From Gammaproteobacteria bacterium (GTDB lineage Bacteria; Pseudomonadota; Gammaproteobacteria; Steroidobacterales; Woeseiaceae), in the NCBI GenBank assembly GCA_013151645.1, contig JAADHU010000016.1, positions 1 through 64,000 on the forward strand: a stretch of DNA of 64,000 nucleotides, given 5' to 3'. The stretch's first letter is position 1, and each line of letters begins with the position of its first letter. The notes under the pieces are model-generated. The model did no database searches, had not been told where the DNA came from, and saw only the letters and a list, made by a program, of their open reading frames with translations. A program made the translations under genes and the position numbers. Below are positions 35,695-45,829 of this stretch, one piece after another.

Positions 35695-37629
35695 ATGATC
35701 TCAGCAATTGCTTCAGCATTTTTCTCGTCGCTGCGCCTGCAGACTGTGCTTCTGTTCGCGGCGGGCTTCGTCGTCATGGCAACCGCGCCCGTAGTTGCCG
35801 AGGAAGCCGTCGACAACATCGTGGTCACGGGTGCACGTACTACCGATGAATTGTCCGAGATCTCGAATACGACCAGCGTCGTTCGCAGGGCGGAAATAGA
35901 AGCTCGCAATAAAACAAGCGTCGCGGACCTGCTCAGAAATTTGCCGGGTGTCCACGTTGTACAACCGTCCGGACAAGGCGGTGTCGCCAGGATTTTTCTT
36001 CGCGGAGGCGATCAGAACCTGACGATGATATTGCTGGATGGCATCAGGGTGAACAACCCGATGGACACCCGCGGGTCGGCATTCGATTTCTCGGTGATCA
36101 ATATGAACGATATCGAGCGGATCGAAATTGTGCGTGGCCCGCAGTCTGCCGTATACGGGTCCGACGCGCTCGCCGGCGTCATAAATATTATCACCAGGGA
36201 ACCGGCCGATAAGCTGGGAGGCTCCGTCTTCGCAGAAATAGGCGCTGACGACTATTTTCGGGCGGCGCTGGATTTGTCGGGTCCGGTTGGTGATGGCGGC
36301 GGCTTCTCCCTGCGCGTGGCAAGCAAAGACGATGGAGAGCCCGTAACAGGAACGACTTTCGAAAGCGACTCTGTGACCGGCCGGTTGACATTCGGCGGCG
36401 GAGAGAGCTGGCAAATGCGCCTCGTTGGAAGTTATTCGGAGAGCAACGGCAGCGCGTTTCCAGAGGATAGCGGCGGCGCTGCCCTGGCGGTACTCAGGAC
36501 CGTCGACACACGCTCGGCCGAAGATTTTCGACTGGGCCTCAACGGTAGCGTGGTTCTATCGGATCGCTGGACACTGAATGTCCTTGCCACCTGGTATGAA
36601 AACGAGTCCGGCTATTTCTCGCCCGGCATAGCCCCCGGCATTCGTGGTTCTGTCCCTCCGAACGGTGGCGACGCGACTCTGCAGCGCGCCGATCTGGCGG
36701 TGAACGCCGTCGTGAGTATCAGCGAGGCCCTCAAGGGTACGTTCGGCGTCGACTACTACGACGAAGACGGTGTTTCCGACGGATTTGTTGAGTTTTTTCC
36801 GGGTTTTAGCATTCCCGCCGGCTATGACTTCAACCGCAGTGTGGTCGGTGCTTTCGGTGAACTGCACTACAAAATCGCCTCCGGTCCGACACTACTCGCG
36901 AGCGTACGCCGGGACAATCCCGATGAGGAATCTGGCGAGACGACCAGCAAGCTGGGCATCGTGCACGAATTCAACGACGGCCAGACCAGCATGCGCGCAA
37001 ACTGGGGGCAGGGCTTTAGCTTGCCAGGATTTTTCGCCCTGGCCAGCCCATTGGTGGGCAATCCGGATCTTCTCCCGGAAACCAGCACGAGCTTCGATAT
37101 CGGTGTAACACGATGGTCTGCGGACAAACGAACCAGTGGCTCGCTGACGTTGTTCCGCAACCAGTTCAAGGATTTGATCGACTTCGATTCGACCCTCTTT
37201 ATGATGGTGAATCGCGAGGGCGTGGATGCGGACGGTGTTGAGATGCAGTTGGACTACTCGGCCAGCGAAAATCTCTACTTCAGAATGCAGGCGACGTATA
37301 CCGACTACTCAGTAGAAAACAGCGAAACGCCGTTGCGGCAACGGCCGGAGTGGGCGGGCAGCGTTGCGATGCGCTGGACACCAGCCGAGCAATGGCTCAT
37401 CGACGCGTCGTGGCTCTTCGTTGGTGAAACATTCGATTCTTCGATTCCGACCGATGACCTGTTTCTTGACAGCTACAGCCGACTGGACGTAACCGCGACG
37501 CTGAAGTATTCAGAAAAACTTCATCTTCTTCTTTCTATCGACAACCTGCTTGACGAAAATTATCAGGAAGCGATCGGCTTCCCACCGCCTGGATTCAGGG
37601 CGAGATTGGGACTTCGATACCGGTTCTAA
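35695..37629 (+). CDS. TonB-dependent outer-membrane receptor (BtuB-like)
   Basis: 644 residues. Signal peptide to about residue 35, TonB box region DNIVVTGART, plug domain (about 45-165: ADLLRNLPGVHVVQPSG, IFLRGGDQNLTMILLDGIRVN, IEIVRGPQSAVYGSDALAGVINI), then a 22-strand type barrel ending in a terminal aromatic (ARLGLRYRF). Size and plug sequence are closest to vitamin B12-type receptors, but the substrate is not proven. It should import a large or scarce ligand using TonB energy. Transcribed from a sigma54 promoter, which is uncommon for such receptors. A second receptor follows after 18 bases. Confidence 0.9.
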   Translation: MISAIASAFFSSLRLQTVLLFAAGFVVMATAPVVAEEAVDNIVVTGARTTDELSEISNTTSVVRRAEIEARNKTSVADLLRNLPGVHVVQPSGQGGVARIFLRGGDQNLTMILLDGIRVNNPMDTRGSAFDFSVINMNDIERIEIVRGPQSAVYGSDALAGVINIITREPADKLGGSVFAEIGADDYFRAALDLSGPVGDGGGFSLRVASKDDGEPVTGTTFESDSVTGRLTFGGGESWQMRLVGSYSESNGSAFPEDSGGAALAVLRTVDTRSAEDFRLGLNGSVVLSDRWTLNVLATWYENESGYFSPGIAPGIRGSVPPNGGDATLQRADLAVNAVVSISEALKGTFGVDYYDEDGVSDGFVEFFPGFSIPAGYDFNRSVVGAFGELHYKIASGPTLLASVRRDNPDEESGETTSKLGIVHEFNDGQTSMRANWGQGFSLPGFFALASPLVGNPDLLPETSTSFDIGVTRWSADKRTSGSLTLFRNQFKDLIDFDSTLFMMVNREGVDADGVEMQLDYSASENLYFRMQATYTDYSVENSETPLRQRPEWAGSVAMRWTPAEQWLIDASWLFVGETFDSSIPTDDLFLDSYSRLDVTATLKYSEKLHLLLSIDNLLDENYQEAIGFPPPGFRARLGLRYRF

Positions 37630-37647
37630 AACGCGCGGGGTAGCAAT

Positions 37648-39813
37648 ATGCAAGACAATGTCTGTGAGTTAACAAAAAACATGGCAGACGGACGTTCGAA
37701 ATTCCTGCCAGGGCTGCTTTCATGCGTTCTGGTGCCGGGCGCCGTGTACGGTGAGGATCTGCCACCGAGCGCATACGATCTTGAGGAAATAGTCGTGACC
37801 GCATCGCGTCGCGAGGAAAAGGCGCTAGAGATTCCGGCGACCGTCAACGTGCAGGGCATGATCGAGTTACAGGAAATTCGTCAGGTGCGAACCATCCCGG
37901 AAGCCATGCGCGAGATCTCCGGAGTCATGGTGCAAAAGACCGGGCACGGACAAGGTTCACCGTATATACGCGGTTTTACCGGGCTGCGCACATTGTTTCT
38001 GATTGATGGCATTCGATTGAATAACTCGACGTTTCGCGAAGGGCCGAACCAGTACTGGAATACCGTAGACCCATTTAGTGTATCGCGTCTCGAACTGGTC
38101 AAAGGTCCCTCGTCGGTGCTTTACGGGAGCGATGCGATCGGTGGCACGGTAAATGCGATCAGCAAGGCGTACGGGTACGCTATTCCCGCTGAATCGGCTT
38201 TGCGCAGCCGCGTAGTTCTGCGCGGCGCGACCGCGGAACGTTCTTTCATTATTCGTCCGGAAGCCGATTATTCGAATGGTGCTCTGTCCGTTCAGGGCGG
38301 TATTTCCCTGAAATCCTTCGGAGATCTTGAGGCTGGCGGCGCTACTGGCAGGCAGCCAAAGACGGGTTACGACGAGCAAGATGTGGATTTCACGATTAAG
38401 TACGATATTGATGATAACCGCAGGGTGGTAGCCGCATTTCAACGCGTTAATCAGGATGACGCATGGCGGGTACACAAGACAGTGTTCGGTAAGAGTTGGC
38501 GTGGAACGACGGTCGGTAGCGAACTGCAACGCTCGCTCGACCAGGAAAGGACGCTCGCATATTTGCAATATCAGGCGAGGGATCTTGCGTCCTGGGTGAG
38601 TGACGTGACGCTGAGTGTTTCCTATCAACAGCAGAAAGAGGAGCGCTTGCGTATACGGACCCGTGGACGGGTCGATCGGCAGGGAACCGACGTTGGCACG
38701 CTCGGACTCTGGGGCCAGATAAACGTACCAAGCCGGCTGGGTCTATGGACTGCGGGAACAGAAGTCTATCGGGATGAGGTTGACTCGTTCCGAAGAAATT
38801 TTGATACGGACGGCAATTTGACCAGTGTCGCCATCCAGGGACCAGTGGCAGATGACGCGTCATACACGACGGCTGCCGCCTATGTGCAGAATGTTCTGCC
38901 GATCGGCGACAAAGGCAGCCTATATACCGGACTTCGATATACATCGTCCAAATTAGACGCTCAGACCGTTGAAGATCCACAATCCGGTAACGTGATATCG
39001 GTGGACGACGAATGGTCGAAGCTGACAGCAAGCATTCGCTACAGTCACGCGATCGATGCCGATGGAAAAACACGCGTGTTCGGCGGGGTATCGCAAGGTT
39101 TCCGGGCGCCGAATCTCTCTGATATGACCCGCTTCGATTCCGCACGCAGCAACGAAGTTGAGACGCCGGTGTTTGGGCTTGGGCACGAAAAGTTCGTCAA
39201 CTATGAACTGGGTATCAAAATCGTTCAAGACCGATTCGACGGTCAGCTGTCCCTGTATTACACCAATATCGACAACCTGATTATCAGGACGCCAACCGGC
39301 CGCATAATCGACGGGGAAAACGAAATTTCGAAGCAGAATTCCGGCAGTGGTTTCGTCAAGGGAATCGAATTGCAGGGGCGCTATCATCTTTCGGATGCAT
39401 TGTATTTATTCGGTAACCTGACCTGGCTCGACGGCGAAGTAGACACATTTCCAACTGCAAACAGCCCGCTTGTCGCTGAGCCACTGGATCGACTCATGCC
39501 CACCCGACTGTATCTGGGCAGTCGCTGGCGGCCATCGGAGAGTGACTATTGGCTGGAAGCGTTACTGAATATTGCGGATAACCAGGACAAGTTATCGACC
39601 AGAGATCAGGCTGATACTGATCGCATTCCTGTCGGTGGCACGCCCGGTTACACTGTGTTGACGTTGCGAGGCGGGTGGGATATCTCGGACAGTCTGGGGC
39701 TGTCGCTGTCGCTGGAAAACGTGTTTGATGAGAACTACCGGATACATGGCTCAGGGTTGAATGAACCCGGTCGAAACCTGATTCTTTCCCTGTTCTGGCG
39801 TCCGTACCGTTAG
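37648..39813 (+). CDS. TonB-dependent outer-membrane receptor
   Basis: 721 residues. After a signal-like segment (FLPGLLSCVLVPGAVYG) comes the TonB box LEEIVVTASRREE, a plug (IPEAMREISGVMVQKTGHGQG, YIRGFTGLRTLFLIDGIRLNN, LELVKGPSSVLYGSDAIGGTVN) and a large barrel with the C-terminal TBDR signature FDENYRIHGSGLNEPGRNL, ending LILSLFWRPYR. It resembles haem/siderophore-class receptors by size. Substrate unknown. It lies directly behind the first receptor, so both probably share the sigma54 promoter at 35556. Confidence 0.9.
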   Translation: MQDNVCELTKNMADGRSKFLPGLLSCVLVPGAVYGEDLPPSAYDLEEIVVTASRREEKALEIPATVNVQGMIELQEIRQVRTIPEAMREISGVMVQKTGHGQGSPYIRGFTGLRTLFLIDGIRLNNSTFREGPNQYWNTVDPFSVSRLELVKGPSSVLYGSDAIGGTVNAISKAYGYAIPAESALRSRVVLRGATAERSFIIRPEADYSNGALSVQGGISLKSFGDLEAGGATGRQPKTGYDEQDVDFTIKYDIDDNRRVVAAFQRVNQDDAWRVHKTVFGKSWRGTTVGSELQRSLDQERTLAYLQYQARDLASWVSDVTLSVSYQQQKEERLRIRTRGRVDRQGTDVGTLGLWGQINVPSRLGLWTAGTEVYRDEVDSFRRNFDTDGNLTSVAIQGPVADDASYTTAAAYVQNVLPIGDKGSLYTGLRYTSSKLDAQTVEDPQSGNVISVDDEWSKLTASIRYSHAIDADGKTRVFGGVSQGFRAPNLSDMTRFDSARSNEVETPVFGLGHEKFVNYELGIKIVQDRFDGQLSLYYTNIDNLIIRTPTGRIIDGENEISKQNSGSGFVKGIELQGRYHLSDALYLFGNLTWLDGEVDTFPTANSPLVAEPLDRLMPTRLYLGSRWRPSESDYWLEALLNIADNQDKLSTRDQADTDRIPVGGTPGYTVLTLRGGWDISDSLGLSLSLENVFDENYRIHGSGLNEPGRNLILSLFWRPYR

Positions 39814-39850
39814 GCAAGGCAGGCGTCTATCCGTTCTTATGGGCGGGTCT

Positions 39851-40642
39851 TCATTCGGGCGGTTTTTGCGCTGTTATCACAAGATAGCCACCGCCTTCCG
39901 AATGGATAAACCGTTCAAGTTCTGCGAGCGTTTGTGCCGGATCACCCCAGCTTGCCGGTAGCGTTAAATCGGCAGGACTTGCTGTATCGAGGACGGCGAG
40001 ATTGCGGCGTACGCGAGCAATCATTTCGGTGAGGGCCCAGTTCGCTTTACGTAAACGAACATACTCGAAGCCGACTGCCGAGAAAGCGCATCGCAATGTG
40101 TCGATCGAATCCGCGCCTGCAACGCACAGCGCCTGGCCGAGCAGTCCATCGAGCACCCTGGGAACGGGCGCATTCAGGTAAAAATCGGATATGCTCACTC
40201 GCCCACCGGCCTTCAATACCCGAAAAATTTCAGCCAAAGCAGCATTGAGGTTTTCAAACAGGCACAGGCTGCATTCGCAAAGTACGACATCAAATGATTT
40301 TCCGCCAAAGGGAAGCTGCTCTGCGTTGCCGCGTACGAACGACGTGCTCGCTTCGAGTTTGGCGGAACGCGAAGCAACAGCGGCACGTTGAAGATTGATG
40401 TCCGAGAAATCGCAACCGGTGACCGACGCGCCGAAATCGGCCGCAATGATTCGTGCCGAATTTCCGTTGCCACAGGCAACATCGAGAACTTCGGATTTCG
40501 GACCGACCAGTGCCGTGCTTGCGAGTTGCCGTGTCAGCCTGGGGCCACCCGGGTGGAAACTCTGTCCAAGCAGATAATCAACGATCGGTAGCTCATAGAG
40601 TTCGCTACAACAACCAAGCACACGCGGGGCGACTGCACTCAC
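39851..40642 (-). CDS. class I SAM-dependent methyltransferase
   Basis: 263 residues, ATGA overlap with the radical SAM gene. Rossmann motif I is VLDVACGNGNSARIIA, followed by GCDFSD and NAEQLPFGGKSFDVVLCECSLC, then FRVLKAGGRVSISDFYL. The N-terminal CCSELYELPIVDYLLGQSFHPGG is distinctive and similar in style to ArsM-like enzymes, with Cys residues that could bind a metalloid or take part in substrate binding. The close coupling to a Tes-like radical SAM enzyme suggests one pathway. Arsenite methylation is an alternative but no ars genes are nearby. Confidence 0.75.
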   Translation of the reverse strand: MSAVAPRVLGCCSELYELPIVDYLLGQSFHPGGPRLTRQLASTALVGPKSEVLDVACGNGNSARIIAADFGASVTGCDFSDINLQRAAVASRSAKLEASTSFVRGNAEQLPFGGKSFDVVLCECSLCLFENLNAALAEIFRVLKAGGRVSISDFYLNAPVPRVLDGLLGQALCVAGADSIDTLRCAFSAVGFEYVRLRKANWALTEMIARVRRNLAVLDTASPADLTLPASWGDPAQTLAELERFIHSEGGGYLVITAQKPPE

Positions 40643-42120
40643 GCCGTTACGTCGCCGGTTTCGTTGTAGCGGGCTAGCGATAGTGGCCCGTTCAGGGTTT
40701 GTGTTCGTTGACGTCGCAGTGGTTCCAGAACCTGAGACTGCAGTCCGTCACGGTACAACAGGTTATAGGTATCAAACGGAATGACCCGATTCCCGTCCGG
40801 GTGCACGATGTGTACGCAGGTCTTACGTACGGCCCTGATGTCGAAGGCATGTGCATCGATGAATTCGACAATCAAAACGCGGAAAATATTGCCGTAGCCA
40901 AGATTCTGCGCTTGCTCGTTCCCCATGCTGCCGAGAAAGCCGTTCATCGCGTCTGTCTGAGAGGATACAGAATGATGGGTCGAGAAGAGATTGAGGAAAT
41001 GCTCGCGAATAGCGGGTTCCGCTTCGTAAGTCATTGTCGCTCTGCCAGCCTCGATAAGAAACTCCGGATCGATCAGTCCCGTCAGCGGCACCAGTCCGGT
41101 ATCCAGCTTCAAGGCATAGGCCATGGCCAGATGGTCAGGGTGACACGGTACGGGAATCAGATCTTCGGACGCGAAGGCGGGATATTGCTGCAATATTTTC
41201 CGGCGGATCTCCGTCAGGGTGAGCCGATCGCGATTGATGCTATAGGACGGGTCGTAGCCCTCCAGGCGACCGGCCGCCTGTACCGGTTGAAACGTCACCC
41301 CTCTGACGCAGGGTTGCTGTGTGCCATATTCAATGATCTCGCCCATTTCGTCGTCATTCAGGCCACGTCGTATGGTAGCAACGAGTGTCGTGTGGATATG
41401 CAGTTCGTTGAGTCGCTCGATGGCCCGCTGATGGGCGCGACGAAGATCCGTGGCCCGGAGTGCCTTCAAAACATGGGCGCGGAAAGAGTCGAACTGTAAA
41501 TAGATTTCCAGGCCAGGAGAATATTCGGCGAGTCGCGCGGCAAACTCAGCATCGTTGGCGATACGTACGCCGTTCGTATTTACCATCAGATGACCAACGG
41601 GCCGCTCCCGCACCAGGTCCAGAATCTCGAAAAACTGCGGATGAATCGTTGGCTCGCCTCCGGATATCTGAATAATTGACGGCTCACCTTCGTTCGCGAC
41701 GGCTCGGTCAAGCATGCGCTCGATCTGTTCCAGGCTACGATGAGTTTGCCGCTCCGGGCCACTTCCCGCATAACAGGTTGGACAGCGCAGATTGCAGTTG
41801 TCGGTGATTTCGATCAGTAAGGTGCAGCCATGTTGTTCGTGATCCGGACAAATACCACAGTCATAGGGACACCCGTAGTGAGTCGCCGTGTTCGGCGCCA
41901 GGACCTGTTCCGGCGTCTTGATGAAAGTTTCTCTCGCCAGTTTGTAGTAGGCGACATCGTCCGCCATCAGGACACGTTCCGGACCGTGCGCAGGACAACG
42001 CTTCAGCATCCATACGCAGCCGTCCTGAAAAACGATTTTCGCATCGACTCGAGTCAGGCAGATACTGCACAGGGATATAGTGGAGTCGTAGTATTGATAG
42101 GGTCGTTGTTTAACTGGCAC
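40639..42120 (-). CDS. radical SAM protein of the Tes/MJ0619 type
   Basis: 493 residues, GTG start with GGAG eight bases before. The N-terminal zinc- or cluster-binding region has C18xxC21 and C42PAHG, then a Cys-rich stretch YGCPYDCGICPDHEQHGC (C84, C88, C91, C99), followed by the core radical SAM motif CNLRCPTC (C109, C113, C116) and ISGGEPTIHP. This order is typical of the family containing tetraether lipid synthase (Tes, MJ0619), which couples lipid chains through sp3 carbons. Assignment to lipid chemistry is inference; other members may act on different substrates. It overlaps a methyltransferase gene, making a two-gene operon. Confidence 0.8.
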   Translation of the reverse strand: MPVKQRPYQYYDSTISLCSICLTRVDAKIVFQDGCVWMLKRCPAHGPERVLMADDVAYYKLARETFIKTPEQVLAPNTATHYGCPYDCGICPDHEQHGCTLLIEITDNCNLRCPTCYAGSGPERQTHRSLEQIERMLDRAVANEGEPSIIQISGGEPTIHPQFFEILDLVRERPVGHLMVNTNGVRIANDAEFAARLAEYSPGLEIYLQFDSFRAHVLKALRATDLRRAHQRAIERLNELHIHTTLVATIRRGLNDDEMGEIIEYGTQQPCVRGVTFQPVQAAGRLEGYDPSYSINRDRLTLTEIRRKILQQYPAFASEDLIPVPCHPDHLAMAYALKLDTGLVPLTGLIDPEFLIEAGRATMTYEAEPAIREHFLNLFSTHHSVSSQTDAMNGFLGSMGNEQAQNLGYGNIFRVLIVEFIDAHAFDIRAVRKTCVHIVHPDGNRVIPFDTYNLLYRDGLQSQVLEPLRRQRTQTLNGPLSLARYNETGDVTA

Positions 42121-42323
42121 CTGTTATGCTCCGGCGATCGCGCCTCGTATCCTTACCAGCACATAGACCCGCCGCTTGCCGGAATCATTACTGACTATAT
42201 CTGCCATCAGGCACCTTGACGCTATCCACCCTTCCTGGACATGTCAACTTGATGAACATTGGTTTATTGTGTAGCGCAATGGCCGGAAGATTGCGCCGAC
42301 AGGTTCTTGCTGGAGTGCGGGTC

Positions 42324-43028
42324 ATGTGCCACAAAGACAGAGTTAAGTTTTTCGGCCGGCTTTTGAACCACGAGGCATTTTCAGAGGAAGTTGACGGAAT
42401 TTGCTTTCCGCACGAGAAAGCCTCTACCAACGTTGCCGTGCTCCCGGACATATACGGTCTTTCTGATTTCTACAAAGGGTATGCATCCTATCTGACCGAC
42501 TTTGGCGCGCAAGTCTGCGTGGTCGATCCTTGGAGCCCGTTTGACGAACCGGCTGATCTGACTCGTGATGCAGCCTGGGAGCGCCGGCACAGGCTCAGGG
42601 ATCGCGAGCATTGCGATCGTCTTGAGAAATTTCTCGCCAGGAAAAGAACAGATGCAGTCGTTGGATTCTGCATTGGTGGGAATTTCGTGCTTGAGTTAGC
42701 CAGGCGCGGCTTCAAGGGTACGCTCATCGCCGTTTATCCCTTGCCCTGGGGTATGAAGAACCAGGATGAGATCGCGCCGGCTTTCGAATACATGGCAACA
42801 CTGATCCACAAGGTGACCATTCTTATGGGAGATGCCGATCGCCTTGCGGGCCCGGGCAACGTCAAAAAAATCGAGGGCCTCGTCGTGGGCAACAAAAATC
42901 TGAAAATGCATTTATACAAAGGCTCTGGTCACGGCTTCTTCACCGATGTCGACGGAACCGATCGAAAACTGAAGCTGAATGCAAAAGATGCCATCGACCA
43001 GATCAACAAGATATTGTTCGCTGGCTGA
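42324..43028 (+). CDS. dienelactone hydrolase family protein
   Basis: 234 residues from ATG 42324, which has GGAG eight bases upstream and gives the usual DLH length; in-frame starts at 42216 and 42252 are longer and lack good ribosome sites. The alpha/beta-hydrolase fold carries the DLH triad: nucleophile Cys116 in GFCIGGNF, Asp170 or Asp172 in LMGDADR, and His203 in SGHGFF. A cytosolic hydrolase of lactones or esters. It precedes a GST-like gene (55-base gap) and an acyl-CoA synthetase, suggesting a small catabolic or detoxification cluster. Confidence 0.85.
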   Translation: MCHKDRVKFFGRLLNHEAFSEEVDGICFPHEKASTNVAVLPDIYGLSDFYKGYASYLTDFGAQVCVVDPWSPFDEPADLTRDAAWERRHRLRDREHCDRLEKFLARKRTDAVVGFCIGGNFVLELARRGFKGTLIAVYPLPWGMKNQDEIAPAFEYMATLIHKVTILMGDADRLAGPGNVKKIEGLVVGNKNLKMHLYKGSGHGFFTDVDGTDRKLKLNAKDAIDQINKILFAG

Positions 43029-43083
43029 CGCGGCAAGTGCCCTCGGCCATAGTCACTCTTAGTCTCCCGGGAAAACCAGCCTC

Positions 43084-44208
43084 ATGTCCGACCTGAAAAG
43101 TAACGCCACTCCGCATGCCCGACTGCTTGGCCACGAGTTTTCCCTGTATTCAGGCAAGGCGCGTGCCTATCTTCGCCACAAGCAGATTCCCTTTGTCGAA
43201 GGGGTAACGCCGGAGGATCGCAAGCTTATCGAGGAACGCGTCGGACGGCGTGTCATACCTGTCGTTGTGATGCCCAACGGCGATTGCATTCAGGATACCA
43301 CCGAGATAATCGACTATTTTGAACGCCTCTATCCGCAACGATCCGTGTATCCGGAAGGCCCGTGGCAGAAACTGGTCGCGTTGTTGTTCGAAGTCTATGG
43401 CGATGAATGGCTGCTCTTGCCCGCAATGCACTACCGGTGGCATTTCAAGCGTCAGAACCTGGCCTACGTCCTGAAAAATTTCGGCGACATCGTCAAGCCG
43501 GGATGGCCGCGTGTTCTGCGACCGTTAGGCGGGCTACCTGCGGCAATGATATTCGGCAATCTGTATAAGCCGATTATGGGGCGGAGTCGGCGCAATATCG
43601 GTGAGATAGAAAAGAGCTACGAGTCGTTTCTGGACGATTTCAATCGCCACCTTGAAGATCATGAGTTTCTTCTGGGTAGCAGGCCGTGCGTTGGAGATTT
43701 CGGCCTGATAGGCCCACTGTACGCTCACTTGTACAGAGACCCCTATCCTGGCAAATTGATGCGTGATCGTGCGCCGAATGTAGCCTCGTGGGTTGAGCGT
43801 ATGCAGCGACCGGTGAAATTTGACGGAAATTTTCTGGTGGCCGATCAGGTGCCGGAGACCTTGTACCCGATATTGCAGCGTATGTTCGTCGAACAATTTC
43901 CGGTCCTCGTGGATACGCTGCGGCGTGTCGGGGCGTGGTTCGAAGATCACCCGGGAGCCAGGCGTATTCCACGCTTCATCGGCAAGCATGAGTTCTACCT
44001 TGGCGAGGTCAAAGCGACCCGCTACGTGATGCCGTTCGCGCAATGGATGTTTCAGCGGCCGTTGGCACACTATCGATCTTTGCGAGCAGCCGAAAAAGGC
44101 CGCATCGATCCCATTGTGGACGAGCTGGGTGGTTTGAGCGGACTGAATGAGTCGGTCGTGGCCCCGCTAAAATTCGAAAACTATCGTATTGTGCTGGATC
44201 GTCGATAG
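43084..44208 (+). CDS. glutathione S-transferase-like protein
   Basis: 374 residues, longer than a typical 200-230 residue GST. The N-terminal thioredoxin-like domain (about 12-90: FSLYSGKARAYLRHKQIPFVE, RVIPVVVMPNGDCIQDTTEI) includes the cis-Pro and the D/T-T glutathione-contact region. The helical C-terminal domain follows (FLLGSRPCVGDFGLIGPLYAHL). The extra 100-150 C-terminal residues do not match a motif I know. Likely a cytosolic transferase or isomerase. Confidence 0.8.
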   Translation: MSDLKSNATPHARLLGHEFSLYSGKARAYLRHKQIPFVEGVTPEDRKLIEERVGRRVIPVVVMPNGDCIQDTTEIIDYFERLYPQRSVYPEGPWQKLVALLFEVYGDEWLLLPAMHYRWHFKRQNLAYVLKNFGDIVKPGWPRVLRPLGGLPAAMIFGNLYKPIMGRSRRNIGEIEKSYESFLDDFNRHLEDHEFLLGSRPCVGDFGLIGPLYAHLYRDPYPGKLMRDRAPNVASWVERMQRPVKFDGNFLVADQVPETLYPILQRMFVEQFPVLVDTLRRVGAWFEDHPGARRIPRFIGKHEFYLGEVKATRYVMPFAQWMFQRPLAHYRSLRAAEKGRIDPIVDELGGLSGLNESVVAPLKFENYRIVLDRR

Positions 44209-44284
44209 CGGAGGCCAAAACGCCAGTGCTGCGTGCAGCGGAAAAAACGATTCAAAAATAGCAGATTTTTCGAGGGGGAATAAC

Positions 44285-45829
44285 ATGAGCGTCAAATACT
44301 ATGACTGGGCGGACAAGCAGGCCGCAATGCGACCCAACGACGTTGCTATCAGGGATCTCGACACCCAGCGTCAATTCACTTACCGGGAACTGAACGCCAG
44401 ATCGGAATCTCTGGCAGCCTGGTTACAGGATCACGGCATTGAAGCAGGTCGTCGGGTTGCTATTCTGGCACGCAATTGTGCGGAGTTTTTCGAGTTGCAG
44501 TTCGCATGTGGAAAAATTGCTGCTATCGCTGTGCCGTTAAACTGGCGTCTGACTGAAAAAGAACTCGACTACATCGTTAACGATTGCACGCCGACGGTCT
44601 TGTTGTATGACCGGAAATTCCGGGACATGGCTCACTACCTGCAAACGCATTGCCAGATTGCCACGCTCCTGGAAATCGACGCGGAAAATGATCAGGGTGC
44701 CTACGAGCAGGCCCTCGCGCAGCATGCACGAGCTTGCTCCCCTGTGCCCATGAGTCAGGATGATACGGCCATGATCATGTATACGTCAGGAACGACAGGG
44801 CACCCGAAAGGTGCCGAAATCACCCATCAAATGAATCTTTATAACTGCATCAACCTGGGTATCCCGGGACACATTTCACCCGATTCTGTACACCTGGTAG
44901 CGTTGCCGTTATTCCATACGGGTGGCCTGAATTGTTACGCCAATCCCGTTCTTCATGCCGGCGGTCAAGTGCTGCTGATGCGCGAGTTTTCTCCAGGGGC
45001 TGCGCTCAGGATCATGGGCGATGCTGAACTGGGCGTCACGCATTTTTTCGCTATTCCGGCCGCCTATCAATTCATGATGCTACACCCCGACTTCGAGTCC
45101 ACGGATTTTTCGAGAATCAAGGTTGCCGGAGTTGGCGGAGCACCCTGCGCGGAGACGATTCTCAAAACCTGGCTGGACCGTGGTGTTGCAGTCTTCCAGG
45201 GGTGGGGCATGACGGAGACCAGCCCGGGTGGTACGGCCCTGAACGCCGAAGATGCCGCTCGAAAAATCGGTTCTGCGGGAAAGGCCTTGATGCACACCGA
45301 AATCAAAATCGTCGACGAAGACGGCGATCCAGTGCCACAGGGTGATGTGGGTGAACTCCTGATCAAGGGCCCGAATATTACGCCCGGCTATTGGAACAAT
45401 ACGGCAGCAACCGCGGATGCGTTCGTTGAGGGTTGGCTGAAGACCGGCGACGCCGCTCGCTTCGACGACGAGGGCTTCATCTACATCGTCGATCGCTCGA
45501 AAGATATGTATATTTCCGGCGGGGAAAACGTCTATCCCGCCGAAATCGAAAACGTCCTCTATCAACTTCCGGGGATTGCCGAGGCAGCCGTTATTGGCAT
45601 ACCCGACAAGCGTTGGGGGGAAACCGGCATGGCGGTGCTGGTTCTAAGAGAGGGCAAGACGCTGGACGACAAGACCGTCATTGCTCATTGTCGAAAGAAT
45701 CTCGCGAAATTCAAGGTGCCGCGCTCCGTTGAGCGTATCGACGCACTGCCGAGGAATGCCACCGGAAAAGTCCTGAAGCGCGTACTACGTGACCGCTTCG
45801 TTGGAAAGGACGCGCCCGCCATAACCTGA
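44285..45829 (+). CDS. AMP-forming acyl-CoA synthetase
   Basis: 514 residues from ATG 44285, with GAGGGGG as ribosome site; an in-frame start at 44189 overlaps the GST gene and is unlikely. ANL-superfamily motifs: P-loop-like IMYTSGTTGHPKGAE (about 165-178), GWGMTETSPGG (about 308), KTGDAARFDDEGFIYIVDRSKDMYISGGENVYPAEIE (split here by the hinge Asp) and the catalytic Lys in NATGKVLKR near the C-terminus. It activates a carboxylic acid to its CoA ester with ATP. The substrate could be a medium-chain, long-chain or aromatic acid. Confidence 0.9.
   Translation: MSVKYYDWADKQAAMRPNDVAIRDLDTQRQFTYRELNARSESLAAWLQDHGIEAGRRVAILARNCAEFFELQFACGKIAAIAVPLNWRLTEKELDYIVNDCTPTVLLYDRKFRDMAHYLQTHCQIATLLEIDAENDQGAYEQALAQHARACSPVPMSQDDTAMIMYTSGTTGHPKGAEITHQMNLYNCINLGIPGHISPDSVHLVALPLFHTGGLNCYANPVLHAGGQVLLMREFSPGAALRIMGDAELGVTHFFAIPAAYQFMMLHPDFESTDFSRIKVAGVGGAPCAETILKTWLDRGVAVFQGWGMTETSPGGTALNAEDAARKIGSAGKALMHTEIKIVDEDGDPVPQGDVGELLIKGPNITPGYWNNTAATADAFVEGWLKTGDAARFDDEGFIYIVDRSKDMYISGGENVYPAEIENVLYQLPGIAEAAVIGIPDKRWGETGMAVLVLREGKTLDDKTVIAHCRKNLAKFKVPRSVERIDALPRNATGKVLKRVLRDRFVGKDAPAIT

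Noticed and set aside
38447-39145. 232-codon minus-strand frame in the second TonB receptor gene
   Set aside because: Antisense shadow of a strong receptor gene; composition is Arg-rich and motif-free.
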